Assembly (NCBI GenBank): GCA_039028895.1
Contig: JBCCHF010000009.1
Span: forward strand, 1-64,000
Source: JAHDCJ01 sp039028895
GTDB lineage: Bacteria; Bacteroidota; Bacteroidia; Chitinophagales; Saprospiraceae
Length of the DNA stretch: 64,000 nt
Direction: 5' to 3'
This document shows positions 24,752 to 34,102 of the stretch, one piece after another (position 1 is the first letter of the stretch; each line of letters opens with the position of its first letter). The notes under the pieces were generated by a model. It saw only the letters and a program-made list of their open reading frames with translations. It did no database searches and had not been told where the DNA came from. The position numbers and the translations under genes were made by a program.

Positions 24752-27388
24752 CTAGTGATTGATAACGAGTCTTGTAGAATAGACGGTCTGTGCATTGTTT
24801 TGGACAACAAGAAAGTAAACACCATTTGAAAGGCGTTGTGTGTTAATCTCGGCACTGGATGCAGTCAGCGGCATCTTTTCTATTTCTGCCTGACCGAAAG
24901 TATTGATTACCGAATAAGAAAGGTTGTCATAATATTGATTGCCCTCAATACTCAAAGTCGTGGCATAGTTTGCCGGATTCGGAAAGACAGAGATCTGACT
25001 TTCTACTTTCGTAAAAACAGCCAGAATCTTTGAATACTGAAACGTTGCATCCTGATCTACCATCTTGAGTCGGTAATAATTATAGCCTGGTACAGGATTT
25101 TTATCAATAAAGGAGTACTTGTTGGTCAGCCCCAGAGCGGGAATTGTCCCTATTTTTTGAAAGCCGCTACCATCCGGACTGCTTTCCAGCTCAAATCTGG
25201 CGAAGTTTATTTCCGAAGCGGTTTCCCATTCCAGTAGATTGGTTTTGTTGATATTTTTTCCGTAGAACGCGATTAACTCTATTGGTAACAGGGTTTGCAA
25301 TGTGTCGCATGCCGATGGATTGGTGTTCATCCTGATAAACAGGTCGTCGAAATAACTGTCATTGTCTAGGCCGGCATTTCGTGTCCCTGTGAGGGTCATT
25401 CGAGCGGTACGCGCACCAATGGGTATGAGTTGGTTGATATCCGTTAAGACCCAACTTGATGTTTGATTACTGTAATTTGGACTTTGAAATAATGAATTCC
25501 CTGATCCGTCAAATAATTCAATATTTAGCTCAGGTAAGTCACTTCCGCTGTAATTTGACAGGTAACCTCCGAAATTGATTTGCGCATTGCCCAGGTCGAT
25601 TTCTGTTGCAAAGCTACTGAGGTCAACATTCTGGTAGCATTCCGCGAAAGCGGCTTCATTGCACAAAGCGCCAACAGCAAAATAACGGTTACCCGAATGT
25701 GGATTAACGCCCGCACATTCCAGTGCCTGTAATGACTCCAAAAATCCGGTAACAACGGTCCAGTTTCCGGTGCCTGATTCTGCTCCTTCATTTTGTAAGA
25801 GATTTGCCGAAAGGCCAGAATTACCTGTGGCGAAAGGGGCAGGAGCTGACCAGTTACTCCATTTCAGGCTTTTGTCACGATAACGCACCCGCCAGCAATA
25901 ACTGGAATTGGGTTGCAGGTTAGTCACTTCTTCATCAGTGAGATCGTCACCAGCCTGGAGATCGTTTTCAAAGTACCAGTTTTCATGTTGTTTCCAGCTA
26001 TCGAGTATGGGGTTTGAAAAATCTGCGCAATTAGTGGACAGTTGCCAATGGGTCGCCTGGTGGCCATCTTCTGTATCAACAAAAGGTGATCCTTTTAACC
26101 GGATACAATCAGGACTTACAGTTTGGTTAATTGGGAACAGTGTTAACGGCTGATTGGGGGAAGCCCCATTTCGTTTAACAGTGATGCTATCTTGTAATTC
26201 GTTATCAAGTGTGGTAAAGGCGTCTCCGCGAGTATATCGTTTCAAGGTGAATTTGGGGTCTGCTCCCGCTTCTACTTCTACGAAAACAAAGCCATAATCA
26301 TCCTGACTATTGGTGAATTCTTCGTAATCGGCTTGTGGGAATGCTCCCCAATAGTCAATCGCACCGCCGGCTGTCGCGACATTGACCATAAGATGTTGGT
26401 GGTCGCGCGACTGGCCGCGGGAATAGCCATGAGTATGCCCAAAAAAGTGGATACTTGGCTTTCCGCAGGTATTGGTAAAATCTTCTAGCAAAGTGACAAT
26501 GTCTCCGGTGTAATTAGTCTCACCAGGAGTCCACAATTCAGATTTATGCGGATGGTGTAACTGGGCGAAGACAAAGTCAATATCAGGGTCTGAGCAGGTG
26601 GATTGAAGTACGTTTTCAAGCCATGTGGTTTGCTCTGCAATCCGGTATGGGCCATTGGAGTCTAGCCCGATTATCCGGAGATTGGAGTAATCTTTATACC
26701 ACCAATGTTCTTCATAACCTGGCGAACCATTTTGGGGCAGATCAAAGTAACTGAAAAAGAAAGTACTGTTATTTTCATGGTTACCTGGAACAGGATAAAC
26801 CGGGACGTGAGCAAACAGGGGGTGGGATGGATCAAAGAAATGGTCTTCCCATTGGTTGTAGGTTAATCCGTTTACAACGAGATCACCTGGGATCATGACA
26901 AAGCCAAGGTTGGCCGGAAGGTCACCTCCAAATTCATCCGAAATGTAATCAATTACACCATCGTGAACGATTTCAAAATATTTATTAGGTTGACTGCCAT
27001 CGCGTTGCATATCACTCATGGCAATAAGATTAAAAGAAGCTTCATCAGATTGAAGAGGAGGGGTGATGAAATCAAAAATGGTAGAAATTGCAGTCCCCGT
27101 TATTACGCGATAGAAATACCTGGTATTTGGCGAAAGCCCGGTAAGACTAACGTTATGGATGACCGATGCCCCTGATCCGGTAAATGAAATACCAGAGGTG
27201 GAGTTACCCAATGCATTAGTGGTTCCCCACTCCACAGTAGATTCTGAACCTGATGAAGTTTCCCACATGATTTTTATGGAAGTTGTTTCAGCATCCTGTA
27301 AATAAGGTTGGACAATTAGGGTTTGACTGAAAATTACGGATGGAAACAAGACCAATGCAAAGAGGATCTTTTTGATTAATTTTGGCAT
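24752..27388 (-). CDS. Secreted PAP-like metallophosphoesterase with T9SS C-terminal sorting domain
   Basis: An 878-residue protein with signal peptide, an N-terminal purple-acid-phosphatase/fibronectin III-like domain (residues 25-110), then a metallophosphatase domain with GDLVVNG, PGNHEN, LHHPHKSE and GHTHGYSRG metal motifs. The first DxH appears as DMQ. Later parts contain a Cys-rich beta-sandwich region and a C-terminal type A sorting domain (SVFPNPAN start, GVYFLVVQN and RLVINH end). It should cleave phosphoesters outside the cell or on its surface after T9SS export. It is divergent from the M28 peptidase gene 47 bp away. Confidence 0.92.
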   Translation of the reverse strand: MPKLIKKILFALVLFPSVIFSQTLIVQPYLQDAETTSIKIMWETSSGSESTVEWGTTNALGNSTSGISFTGSGASVIHNVSLTGLSPNTRYFYRVITGTAISTIFDFITPPLQSDEASFNLIAMSDMQRDGSQPNKYFEIVHDGVIDYISDEFGGDLPANLGFVMIPGDLVVNGLTYNQWEDHFFDPSHPLFAHVPVYPVPGNHENNSTFFFSYFDLPQNGSPGYEEHWWYKDYSNLRIIGLDSNGPYRIAEQTTWLENVLQSTCSDPDIDFVFAQLHHPHKSELWTPGETNYTGDIVTLLEDFTNTCGKPSIHFFGHTHGYSRGQSRDHQHLMVNVATAGGAIDYWGAFPQADYEEFTNSQDDYGFVFVEVEAGADPKFTLKRYTRGDAFTTLDNELQDSITVKRNGASPNQPLTLFPINQTVSPDCIRLKGSPFVDTEDGHQATHWQLSTNCADFSNPILDSWKQHENWYFENDLQAGDDLTDEEVTNLQPNSSYCWRVRYRDKSLKWSNWSAPAPFATGNSGLSANLLQNEGAESGTGNWTVVTGFLESLQALECAGVNPHSGNRYFAVGALCNEAAFAECYQNVDLSSFATEIDLGNAQINFGGYLSNYSGSDLPELNIELFDGSGNSLFQSPNYSNQTSSWVLTDINQLIPIGARTARMTLTGTRNAGLDNDSYFDDLFIRMNTNPSACDTLQTLLPIELIAFYGKNINKTNLLEWETASEINFARFELESSPDGSGFQKIGTIPALGLTNKYSFIDKNPVPGYNYYRLKMVDQDATFQYSKILAVFTKVESQISVFPNPANYATTLSIEGNQYYDNLSYSVINTFGQAEIEKMPLTASSAEINTQRLSNGVYFLVVQNNAQTVYSTRLVINH

Positions 27389-27435
27389 TCTACGGGAATT
27401 GATATTCCACTTAATGTACTAATAATAAACCAAAG

Positions 27436-28863
27436 ATGAGGCGCTTTTCATTCTTACTCGTAATTAGTCTCTTTTCCAGTGTTCAGTTAGCCGCGCAAAC
27501 TGATGAAGATGCCTTCCAGATCAAAAAAATATTTGATACATCACTTACAGAAGGTAAGGCCTATGATTGGTTGTATGACTTAACCCATAATGTTGGTGCA
27601 CGTCTAAGTGGTTCTCCTGGAGCAGCCGCTGCAGTTGAATTTGGAAAGCAGGTGTTTGATACACTTGGCTTTGACAAGGTATATTTACAGGAATGCATGG
27701 TGCCACATTGGGAAAGAGGCGAGCCAGAAGTGGTAAAAGTTGTTAATTCTGAAACAATGGGTTCAGTAGACCTCAATGCCTTGGCTTTAGGCTTTTCAGG
27801 TGCTACAGGCCCTGCCGGACTTACGGCAGAAGTCATAAAGGTCAATAGTCTTGAAGAGCTCCGGGCACTTGATGATGCCGCAGTTGCAGGCAAGATCGTT
27901 TTCTTCAACGGACCAATGGACCCTACGCAGGTCAATACCTTTTCCGCCTATGGAGGGGCAGTAGGTCAACGGTCGAGGGGACCTAGAGAATCTGCTCAAA
28001 AGGGTGCAGTGGGGGCAGTAGTCAGGTCAATGACCTTGAAGCTGGATGACGTTCCTCATAGTGGTGGCACTAATTTCGAAGATGTGGCACCCATTCCGGC
28101 CCTTGCAATTAGTACCAAAGCAGCCAATTTGCTGAGTACACTTGTCGACAATGAGCCTGTTCGACTTTACTTGCGGACAACATGTAAGCGACTTTCCGAT
28201 AAGGTGTCTTATAATGTAGTAGGTGAAATTACAGGGCGTGAATTTCCAGATGAGATCATTTTGGTTGGCGGTCATTTGGATTCTTGGGATGTTAGTCAGG
28301 GCGCACATGATGATGGTGCCGGATGTGTCCAGTCCATGGATGTGATCCACATTTTTAATTTGATTGGTTATAAGCCGAAGAGAACTTTGCGCTGTGTTTT
28401 GTTTATGAATGAGGAAAACGGACAGGAAGGTGCGAAGGTTTATACCAATACCTCTAATGCGAATAACGAGCATCATATTGCTGCACTTGAATCCGACAGG
28501 GGAGGTTTTACCCCAAGAGGGTTTACCACAGAAGGCCACGATGAGACTTATAAAGACCTGATCAAGCAGGCTAAGCGGTGGGATGTTTTGTTGCAGCCCT
28601 ATGGATTGATTATCAATGCCGGCGGTGGTAGCGGGGCTGATATTTCTCGCTTGCGCAGCCAGAAAGGCCTTTTGATCGGACTTTTACCGGATAGTCAGCG
28701 CTATTTCGATTTTCATCATGCTGCTAATGACAACTTTGACAAGGTCAACAAAAGAGAGCTTCAGCTCGGTGCCGGGGCTATGACAGCTTTAATCTACCTG
28801 ATCGACCATTACGGCTTGACACCTGGGGCAGATACTGGTACGCATAAAGGCAAGAAAAAATAG
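27436..28863 (+). CDS. M28-family metallopeptidase (carboxypeptidase Q-like)
   Basis: A 475-residue protein with signal peptide (cut near LAAQ), a PA-like insert (roughly residues 120-240) and the M28 catalytic domain: GGHLDSWD, GAHDDGAGC, MNEENGQEG and ESDRGGF, then FHHAANDNFD near the end. These supply the two-zinc ligands (His, Asp, Glu, Asp, His) and the catalytic Glu. It would release amino acids or dipeptides from peptides outside the cytoplasm. The C-terminus is Lys-rich with no sorting domain. It is 63 bp upstream of gldD, same strand. Confidence 0.93.
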   Translation: MRRFSFLLVISLFSSVQLAAQTDEDAFQIKKIFDTSLTEGKAYDWLYDLTHNVGARLSGSPGAAAAVEFGKQVFDTLGFDKVYLQECMVPHWERGEPEVVKVVNSETMGSVDLNALALGFSGATGPAGLTAEVIKVNSLEELRALDDAAVAGKIVFFNGPMDPTQVNTFSAYGGAVGQRSRGPRESAQKGAVGAVVRSMTLKLDDVPHSGGTNFEDVAPIPALAISTKAANLLSTLVDNEPVRLYLRTTCKRLSDKVSYNVVGEITGREFPDEIILVGGHLDSWDVSQGAHDDGAGCVQSMDVIHIFNLIGYKPKRTLRCVLFMNEENGQEGAKVYTNTSNANNEHHIAALESDRGGFTPRGFTTEGHDETYKDLIKQAKRWDVLLQPYGLIINAGGGSGADISRLRSQKGLLIGLLPDSQRYFDFHHAANDNFDKVNKRELQLGAGAMTALIYLIDHYGLTPGADTGTHKGKKK

Positions 28864-28926
28864 CACCTGCCTGGTTGAATTAAAATAACAGACTAATTGT
28901 TCCGTTAATATTTGAAACTATAACTT

Positions 28927-29523
28927 ATGTCGAGATGTTTCCTGCTTTTATTTGTCGTTCTTGTGACTATTGCAAGTTGTAAAGAGCCAGTTTACACACC
29001 AAAGCCTAGGGGGTATCCGAAAATTGAATTCCCGGATAAAGGATATGATCGATTCGATGCCGCGTATTGTGATTTCACTTTTGAAAAACCGATATATGCA
29101 GCAATCATTCAGGACACATTATATTTTGATGGGACACCCGAGCATCCTTGCTGGTTTAACCTGGAGATTCCTATCCTTAACGGAACTATTCACTGCAGCT
29201 ACAAACCAGTCAATGAAAATAATCGTTTGGATGAAATGATCAATGATGCCTACAAGCTGGCTAATAAACACAATATTAAAGCCGACTTCATTGACGATTT
29301 CCTGGTGTCAAATTCGAATGGTGTGCATGGTGCTATTTTGGAAATAGAGGGTTCAGTCGCTTCGCCTTTCCAGTTTTATCTGACAGACAGCCTTTCACAT
29401 TTCCTGCGAGGTTCTTTATACTTTAATTCACGGCCTGAACCTGATTCGATGGCACCAGTTATTGAGTTTGTTAAGCAGGATGTAATTCATATGGTTAATA
29501 CTTTCTCGTTTCAGAAGCGATAG
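28927..29523 (+). CDS. gldD: Gliding motility lipoprotein GldD
   Basis: A 198-residue lipoprotein: signal with IASC lipobox, followed by the GldD start KPRGYPKIEFPDKGYDRFDA. Then come an FTFEKP segment, CWFNLEIP, and a C-terminal half with SNSNGVHGAILEIEG and HFLRGSLYFNSRPEPDS. Known for the family: GldD is an outer-membrane-associated lipoprotein needed for gliding and T9SS function in Flavobacterium. Here it is next to an M28 peptidase and not the usual ssb partner. The match is clear from the overall pattern. Confidence 0.9.
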   Translation: MSRCFLLLFVVLVTIASCKEPVYTPKPRGYPKIEFPDKGYDRFDAAYCDFTFEKPIYAAIIQDTLYFDGTPEHPCWFNLEIPILNGTIHCSYKPVNENNRLDEMINDAYKLANKHNIKADFIDDFLVSNSNGVHGAILEIEGSVASPFQFYLTDSLSHFLRGSLYFNSRPEPDSMAPVIEFVKQDVIHMVNTFSFQKR

Positions 29524-29614
29524 GGCTGTTTGCTGTTGGCAATGCGCAATTGGTTACCAGATCCTGGCAACGAGAATAGATACCGCTGTACATCCAACCT
29601 TTTAAACAAAGAAG

Positions 29615-30151
29615 CTAGGCAGCTTTAATCTTATCTGCTATCCCTTTGATTTGATTTGTATGTCGTTCGATATGGAGGATCATAAATTTTAAAGTCTGTG
29701 GCATTGTGAGTGGTCCGGCTATAGGATGTTTGAACACTGAGTAGTTCATTTTTTCATCCGGAAAATTATCGAGGATAACACTCAAGCCATCGCGAACAGT
29801 TTCCCATTGTACGATCATATCTTCCAAAGGTTTATCTCCTTTCGGGCTGAGCCGCTGATCAGGGATCTTGGCCTTAATTGGAGATTTCATCCAGATATTG
29901 AGGACTTTGCTTTTCATCCAACTTGTAAAACCTGGTTTACGAGTGGTGGTAGCAGGGTCATACTTCTTGAAAAAGGCCAATATCCCTGTTTCAGCTGTGA
30001 GGATGTGTTCAACCACTTGCAGCATGTTCCATTCTCCTTCAGCAAAATTGAACTGTTGGTCTGATTCTGTGTGGCGATCAACATTACCAATCATCGCTTC
30101 TTTGGCATTTTGAAGTTGATCAAATAAGGTGTTCAGGGTCGAATTTTTCAC
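29615..30151 (-). CDS. DinB-family protein
   Basis: A 178-residue, four-helix-bundle DinB/YfiT-like protein. Metal-ligand histidines are seen in VEHILTAETG (near residue 54) and HIERHTNQIKG (near 160). Members bind a divalent metal and in some cases are thiol-dependent S-transferases (bacillithiol); the function here is not known. The start codon is GTG at 30151. A -7-like TACCTTTG (minus strand, 30184-30191) lies upstream. Confidence 0.88.
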   Translation of the reverse strand: MKNSTLNTLFDQLQNAKEAMIGNVDRHTESDQQFNFAEGEWNMLQVVEHILTAETGILAFFKKYDPATTTRKPGFTSWMKSKVLNIWMKSPIKAKIPDQRLSPKGDKPLEDMIVQWETVRDGLSVILDNFPDEKMNYSVFKHPIAGPLTMPQTLKFMILHIERHTNQIKGIADKIKAA

Positions 30152-30235
30152 TTAAAACAAATTGGTTCGTGGTAGTAAGCCATCAAAGGTAAATAATAAA
30201 TAGTCAAAATTTAAAACAATAAATTTCAAATTTAC

Positions 30236-30267
30236 TTGCATTAATGAAACAAATTGTTTTATATTTG
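30236..30267 (+). promoter_or_regulatory. Promoter of the glucosaminidase gene, TTG-N21-TATATTTG
   Basis: TTG (30236-30238) inside TTACTTGCA, a 21-bp spacer, then TATATTTG (30260-30267). It lies 25 bp upstream of the ATG at 30293, which supports that start over the TTG at 30254. The extended TTACTTGCA is shared with the recA promoter. Confidence 0.7.
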
Positions 30268-30292
30268 CTTTCGAACGTTTAAATCAAATAAA

Positions 30293-31039
30293 ATGAAAAA
30301 AGAAGGAATTGAGGAGATCAGACGAAAATTAGAGCAACAAGTTGATCATGTTTCAGCTTTCATCCAGCGGATATGGTTTAAGGTAGCACTGTTAGGATTA
30401 CTGGGATTTGTATTCACGCAAAAGGATTTGAGTTTTCATATCAATCTGAATACTATGGATCAGCCCCTTGCGAATATTAACGATAAAGCATCATTACCTT
30501 TTCTGACATCAGGACGGGAAAATACCCATTCCGGTACACCGGACAAAGATGAGTTTAGCCCACCTAAAATGACATCTGTTGAGCGAAAGGCAGCTAAGGG
30601 GCAATTAGCTTATGTTGAAAGATTCGCCCACGTTGCTCAGGCGGAAATGGTGAAGTATGGCGTGCCGGCAAGTATCACGCTTGCGCAGGGGATCCTTGAG
30701 AGTGGGTCGGGAAAGAGCCGCCTGGCAAAGGAAAATAACAACCACTTTGGGATCAAATGTTTTTCAAAAAAATGCCAGAAGGGGCATTGCTCCAATTTTG
30801 CAGATGATCATCATAAAGATTTTTTCAGGGCTTATTCTACAGCATGGGATAGCTATCGTGATCACAGTATTTTGCTGACTTCTAAGCACTATCGCCATTT
30901 ATTGAAACTTGACAGGTCGGACTATCGTGGATGGGCGAAAGGGCTGGAAGCGGCTGGCTATGCTACTGCAAAAAATTATGGTGATAAGCTGATAAGGATT
31001 ATTGAGACACTTGATTTAGTTGCGTATGATGAACCGTGA
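30293..31039 (+). CDS. Membrane-anchored glucosaminidase (FlgJ/LytG-like muramidase)
   Basis: A 248-residue protein with a short cytoplasmic start, one membrane span (about residues 24-40), a low-complexity linker and a C-terminal glucosaminidase domain. The domain shows VPASITLAQGILESGSGKS with the catalytic Glu, NNHFGIKCFSKKCQ, FRAYSTAWDSYRDHS and YHRHLLKL-like and GYATAKNYGDKLI ends. It should cut glycan strands of peptidoglycan in the periplasm. The ATG at 30293 is chosen because the -7 element covers the TTG start. A terminator follows at 31143-31178. Confidence 0.9.
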   Translation: MKKEGIEEIRRKLEQQVDHVSAFIQRIWFKVALLGLLGFVFTQKDLSFHINLNTMDQPLANINDKASLPFLTSGRENTHSGTPDKDEFSPPKMTSVERKAAKGQLAYVERFAHVAQAEMVKYGVPASITLAQGILESGSGKSRLAKENNNHFGIKCFSKKCQKGHCSNFADDHHKDFFRAYSTAWDSYRDHSILLTSKHYRHLLKLDRSDYRGWAKGLEAAGYATAKNYGDKLIRIIETLDLVAYDEP

Positions 31040-31142
31040 TTTTAGTTGAGAGGAGGAGTGGATTTTTGAACCATATAAGGCATATAAGTTCATGTCAGGT
31101 TTGATTTGAGGGAGTGAGAGAGAAGAACTGATTCATGTGTTG

Positions 31143-31178
31143 GTCCGCCATACCATCAGGGTTTGGCGGACTTTTTTT
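31143..31178 (+). terminator. Rho-independent terminator after the glucosaminidase gene
   Basis: GTCCGCCA (31143-31150) pairs with TGGCGGAC (31164-31171) across a 13-nt loop, followed directly by seven Ts. Confidence 0.92.
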
Positions 31179-31205
31179 ACCTGAACTATTTACAATACAA
31201 AACAA

Positions 31206-31538
31206 ATGACCAATTTCGAATATTTTTCTTTGCTGTATTTCTGGGTGATCATTCTCACCTTTGCAGCATATTATATCGCCAAGCGCTTCCTTTCGGTTAA
31301 ACGAAAAGTGTCACTTGGCCCGCATTATCCTTTTGTGAAAGCGATGAGTATTTTGCTGATTGCCTTTTCGATCAGGCATGGCATGGCTGAACTTATCTTT
31401 CCATTGGCGATGGACTACATGGGAGCAGAATACACGCCTCCTGTTTATCAGAATTCAAAGGAAGCTATGGTGTTTTATGTGGCTGTAATGTTAATCGCTA
31501 TCAGTTATGCTAATGTCTTGGGCAAACAGAATAACTAG
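31206..31538 (+). CDS. Small membrane protein, unknown function (110 aa)
   Basis: A 110-residue protein with three likely membrane spans (residues 8-26, 48-66, 88-106) and a short basic loop (RFLSVKRKVS). I do not recognise a family. It begins 28 bp after the preceding terminator, so it probably has its own promoter, which I cannot place. It converges on the exonuclease III gene 21 bp away. Confidence 0.75.
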   Translation: MTNFEYFSLLYFWVIILTFAAYYIAKRFLSVKRKVSLGPHYPFVKAMSILLIAFSIRHGMAELIFPLAMDYMGAEYTPPVYQNSKEAMVFYVAVMLIAISYANVLGKQNN

Positions 31539-31559
31539 CCAGGGTTCGATTAGGATTTT

Positions 31560-32333
31560 TTAGAGGTTTAGTTTTAGGTAAACGGGACAATGGTCTGAAT
31601 GATGAACGTCGTTTAGTTGTTGGGCTTCGATCAACTGGTCTTTTAGATTATCGGTGACGGATTGGTAGTCGATCCGCCAACCTTTGTTATTGGCCCTTGC
31701 ATTGAACCTGTAACTCCACCAGCTGTATTGCTGGAGTTCTGGATTTAGATGCCTGAAGGTGTCGATGAAGCCACTGTTGAACCATTTGGTCATCCATTCA
31801 CGCTCTTCAGGAAGGAAACCCGAGTTCTTTTTGTTGCCTTTGGGGTTATGAATGTCCATCTCTGTATGAGCAACGTTATAGTCGCCAACGATGATGAGTT
31901 TTTCGCGTTCCTTTTTTAGTTTTTTGATCCATTTGAAAAAATCATTAAGGAATTCATATTTGAAGTCTTGCCTGATATCACCGCTTGTTCCGGAAGGGAA
32001 GTAGCAGCTAAGCACCGAAACATCTCCAAAGTCAGCTCGGATTATCCGGCCTTCTGAATCGTATTTGCTATTGCCCATTCCTATGACCACATTGTCTGGT
32101 TTTTCTTTGGACAAAATACCTACACCACTGTATCCTTTTTTCTCGGCTGAGTGCCAGTGGTGGTGGTATCCAAGAGCTTCGATCTCTTCGGCAGGCATCT
32201 GGTCGGGTTGGGCTTTGGTTTCCTGGAAACATATGACGTCATGATCGGTTTCTTTGATCCAGTCGAGAAGGCCTTTGCGGGTTGCTGCTCTGATGCCATT
32301 TAAGTTGTAGCTAATGATAGATGTTTCTTTCAT
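31560..32333 (-). CDS. xth: Exodeoxyribonuclease III
   Basis: A 257-residue endonuclease/exonuclease/phosphatase-fold enzyme from the ATG at 32333; an upstream extension to 32426 adds 31 unrelated residues. Motifs: SYNLNGIRAA, CFQETKAQPDQ (catalytic Glu), GVGILSK, GDYNVAHTEMDIHNPK (Asp and Asn), WWSYRFNARANNKGWRIDY and HSDHCPVYL (catalytic His pair). It removes 3' nucleotides and cleaves abasic sites in base-excision repair. It ends the phasin-ubiB-xth gene run, 25 bp after the kinase gene. Confidence 0.96.
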   Translation of the reverse strand: MKETSIISYNLNGIRAATRKGLLDWIKETDHDVICFQETKAQPDQMPAEEIEALGYHHHWHSAEKKGYSGVGILSKEKPDNVVIGMGNSKYDSEGRIIRADFGDVSVLSCYFPSGTSGDIRQDFKYEFLNDFFKWIKKLKKEREKLIIVGDYNVAHTEMDIHNPKGNKKNSGFLPEEREWMTKWFNSGFIDTFRHLNPELQQYSWWSYRFNARANNKGWRIDYQSVTDNLKDQLIEAQQLNDVHHSDHCPVYLKLNL

Positions 32334-32358
32334 GATAATTGATCCGTTTTCCAATGGG

Positions 32359-34044
32359 TTATTTTGTGCTCCTCCAAGAAGACCACCAGAGCAGCATTGA
32401 TAAAAAAGCAGCAAGGATGAATCCACCTATGCTCAAATATGGCATCCCACTTTCAGTTGCCGCTGTTTTCCCTCTTGGGACTGTCATTACGATTGCCGAA
32501 GCCAGTAGCAAGCCGACGATAATCATGGTCAGCATCATGCGATTGAGGCCACGGTTAAGTTTATCTGTAACGGGCTCATATCCGTGGTGATCGATCTTTA
32601 CATTGAGTTTACCTTTCCTGATATTTCGGGTGATCTCCTGGACGTCGATCGGAAAATTTCTTAAAAAGTAATCAAACTGGTTGAGCCTGAACAGTAGTTC
32701 ATTGGTAATATTTTCTTTCGAGAACTTTTCCTTGAGTAATTTTTTGCCGTACGGCTTTATATACTCGTAGGTGTTAAATGTAGGGTGAATGGTTTTTCCA
32801 ATACCTTCCAGGATAGCCATGGCTCGAAGTAACAAGAAAAGACTCCCCGGTACCTGCATCTTGTACTTGTAAATGATCTGTTGCAGGGCCATGGCCAGTT
32901 CGGCGATATTAATTTCCGAGACATTAAGGGTTGAATATTCCTCAATGATCTCATTAAGGTCCAGTTCGTAGGCTTTTCGGTTGGTGATTTCGTCGTGGGT
33001 AGCTAATTGTCTCAGGTTTCTCCCCATGCTGGCTGCATCCTGGTTAGCCATGGCAATCAAAACTTCGGCGAAGGCATATTTGTCATTTTTCATGAGCTTG
33101 CCAACCATGCCGAAATCGATTAGACCAATGGTGCCATCCTGTTGAATGATGATATTTCCGGGATGTGGGTCTGCATGGAAATAACCATATTCGAACATTT
33201 GGGTCATGTAGATGTCCATGCCTTGTTCTGCAATTTTTTCAGGTTGAAGGCCCCATGACCTCATGGTGTCTACGTCAGTGATCTTGCATCCCCTCATGTA
33301 TTCAGTAACCAGTACTTTGTCAGAGCTGAGTGCTTTAAAAACATTAGGGATATAGAAGTTGACGTAATCTTTATAGAAGTCGCGGAACTGCTGGATATTG
33401 CGGGCTTCGATTGAATAACGCAATTCCTTTTGCATCGTTTTCTCGAATTCAAGGATGAAATCCATGGCATTAGTAATACCAAAGTTTTTTTCGAGCGTGT
33501 TTTGGGCTAGTCTTGCAGATCGTTTTAAGACTGAAAGGTCGCGTTCGATCATACGCTGGATGCCTGGTCGTTGGACTTTAACAACTACCTGTTCACCACT
33601 TTTTAGCGTGGCTCGGTGTACTTGTCCGATAGAGGCCGAGGCCAGTGGGTGTACTTCAAAGCTAATGAATAATTCGCTAATTGACTTACCTGCTTCTGAT
33701 TCGACGATGTTTTTTGCTTTTTCAGAAGGGAAGGGGGCAACACTGCTTTGTAATTTCTCAAATTCATTGACGAGTTCGATAGGCAGAATGTCATGTCGGT
33801 TGCTCAGGACTTGCCCGAGTTTGACAAAAGCGGGTCCCAACTCTTCGAAAGCCATCCTGATGCGTTCCCAGGTTGTGTATTTATTGAATCTACCTTCTCC
33901 TTTTCCCCATCTGATCTTACGCTCTTTAGGTACCATGGAGCGCAACTGGAAGATAAAGATAACCTCTTCCAGCCTGTACTTTCCCAGTACCTGGATGATC
34001 TCTACAACCCTGTTGAAATCCTTGATATTTTGGTTGAACGCCAT
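32359..34044 (-). CDS. ABC1/UbiB (AarF) family atypical kinase
   Basis: A 561-residue protein from the ATG at 34044. KxGQ motif FVKLGQVLSNRHDILP near residue 70, the Ala-rich nucleotide loop ASIGQVHRATLKSGEQVVVKVQRP, HADPHPGNII and LIDFGMVGK metal-binding motifs, then two C-terminal membrane spans. Known for the family: it supports quinone (ubiquinone) synthesis through an unusual ATPase activity. Bacteroidota use menaquinone, so the direct role here is less clear. It lies between the phasin-like gene and exonuclease III. Confidence 0.92.
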   Translation of the reverse strand: MAFNQNIKDFNRVVEIIQVLGKYRLEEVIFIFQLRSMVPKERKIRWGKGEGRFNKYTTWERIRMAFEELGPAFVKLGQVLSNRHDILPIELVNEFEKLQSSVAPFPSEKAKNIVESEAGKSISELFISFEVHPLASASIGQVHRATLKSGEQVVVKVQRPGIQRMIERDLSVLKRSARLAQNTLEKNFGITNAMDFILEFEKTMQKELRYSIEARNIQQFRDFYKDYVNFYIPNVFKALSSDKVLVTEYMRGCKITDVDTMRSWGLQPEKIAEQGMDIYMTQMFEYGYFHADPHPGNIIIQQDGTIGLIDFGMVGKLMKNDKYAFAEVLIAMANQDAASMGRNLRQLATHDEITNRKAYELDLNEIIEEYSTLNVSEINIAELAMALQQIIYKYKMQVPGSLFLLLRAMAILEGIGKTIHPTFNTYEYIKPYGKKLLKEKFSKENITNELLFRLNQFDYFLRNFPIDVQEITRNIRKGKLNVKIDHHGYEPVTDKLNRGLNRMMLTMIIVGLLLASAIVMTVPRGKTAATESGMPYLSIGGFILAAFLSMLLWWSSWRSTK

Positions 34045-34102
34045 GAGCAATGAATTGGCGGTGCCAAAATATGAAAAAGATTACTCTTTGCTGCTTGCAG
34101 TC

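Noticed and set aside
28027..28539. 170-codon minus-strand frame inside the M28 peptidase gene
   Set aside because: It is antisense to the zinc-ligand region of a well-supported peptidase.
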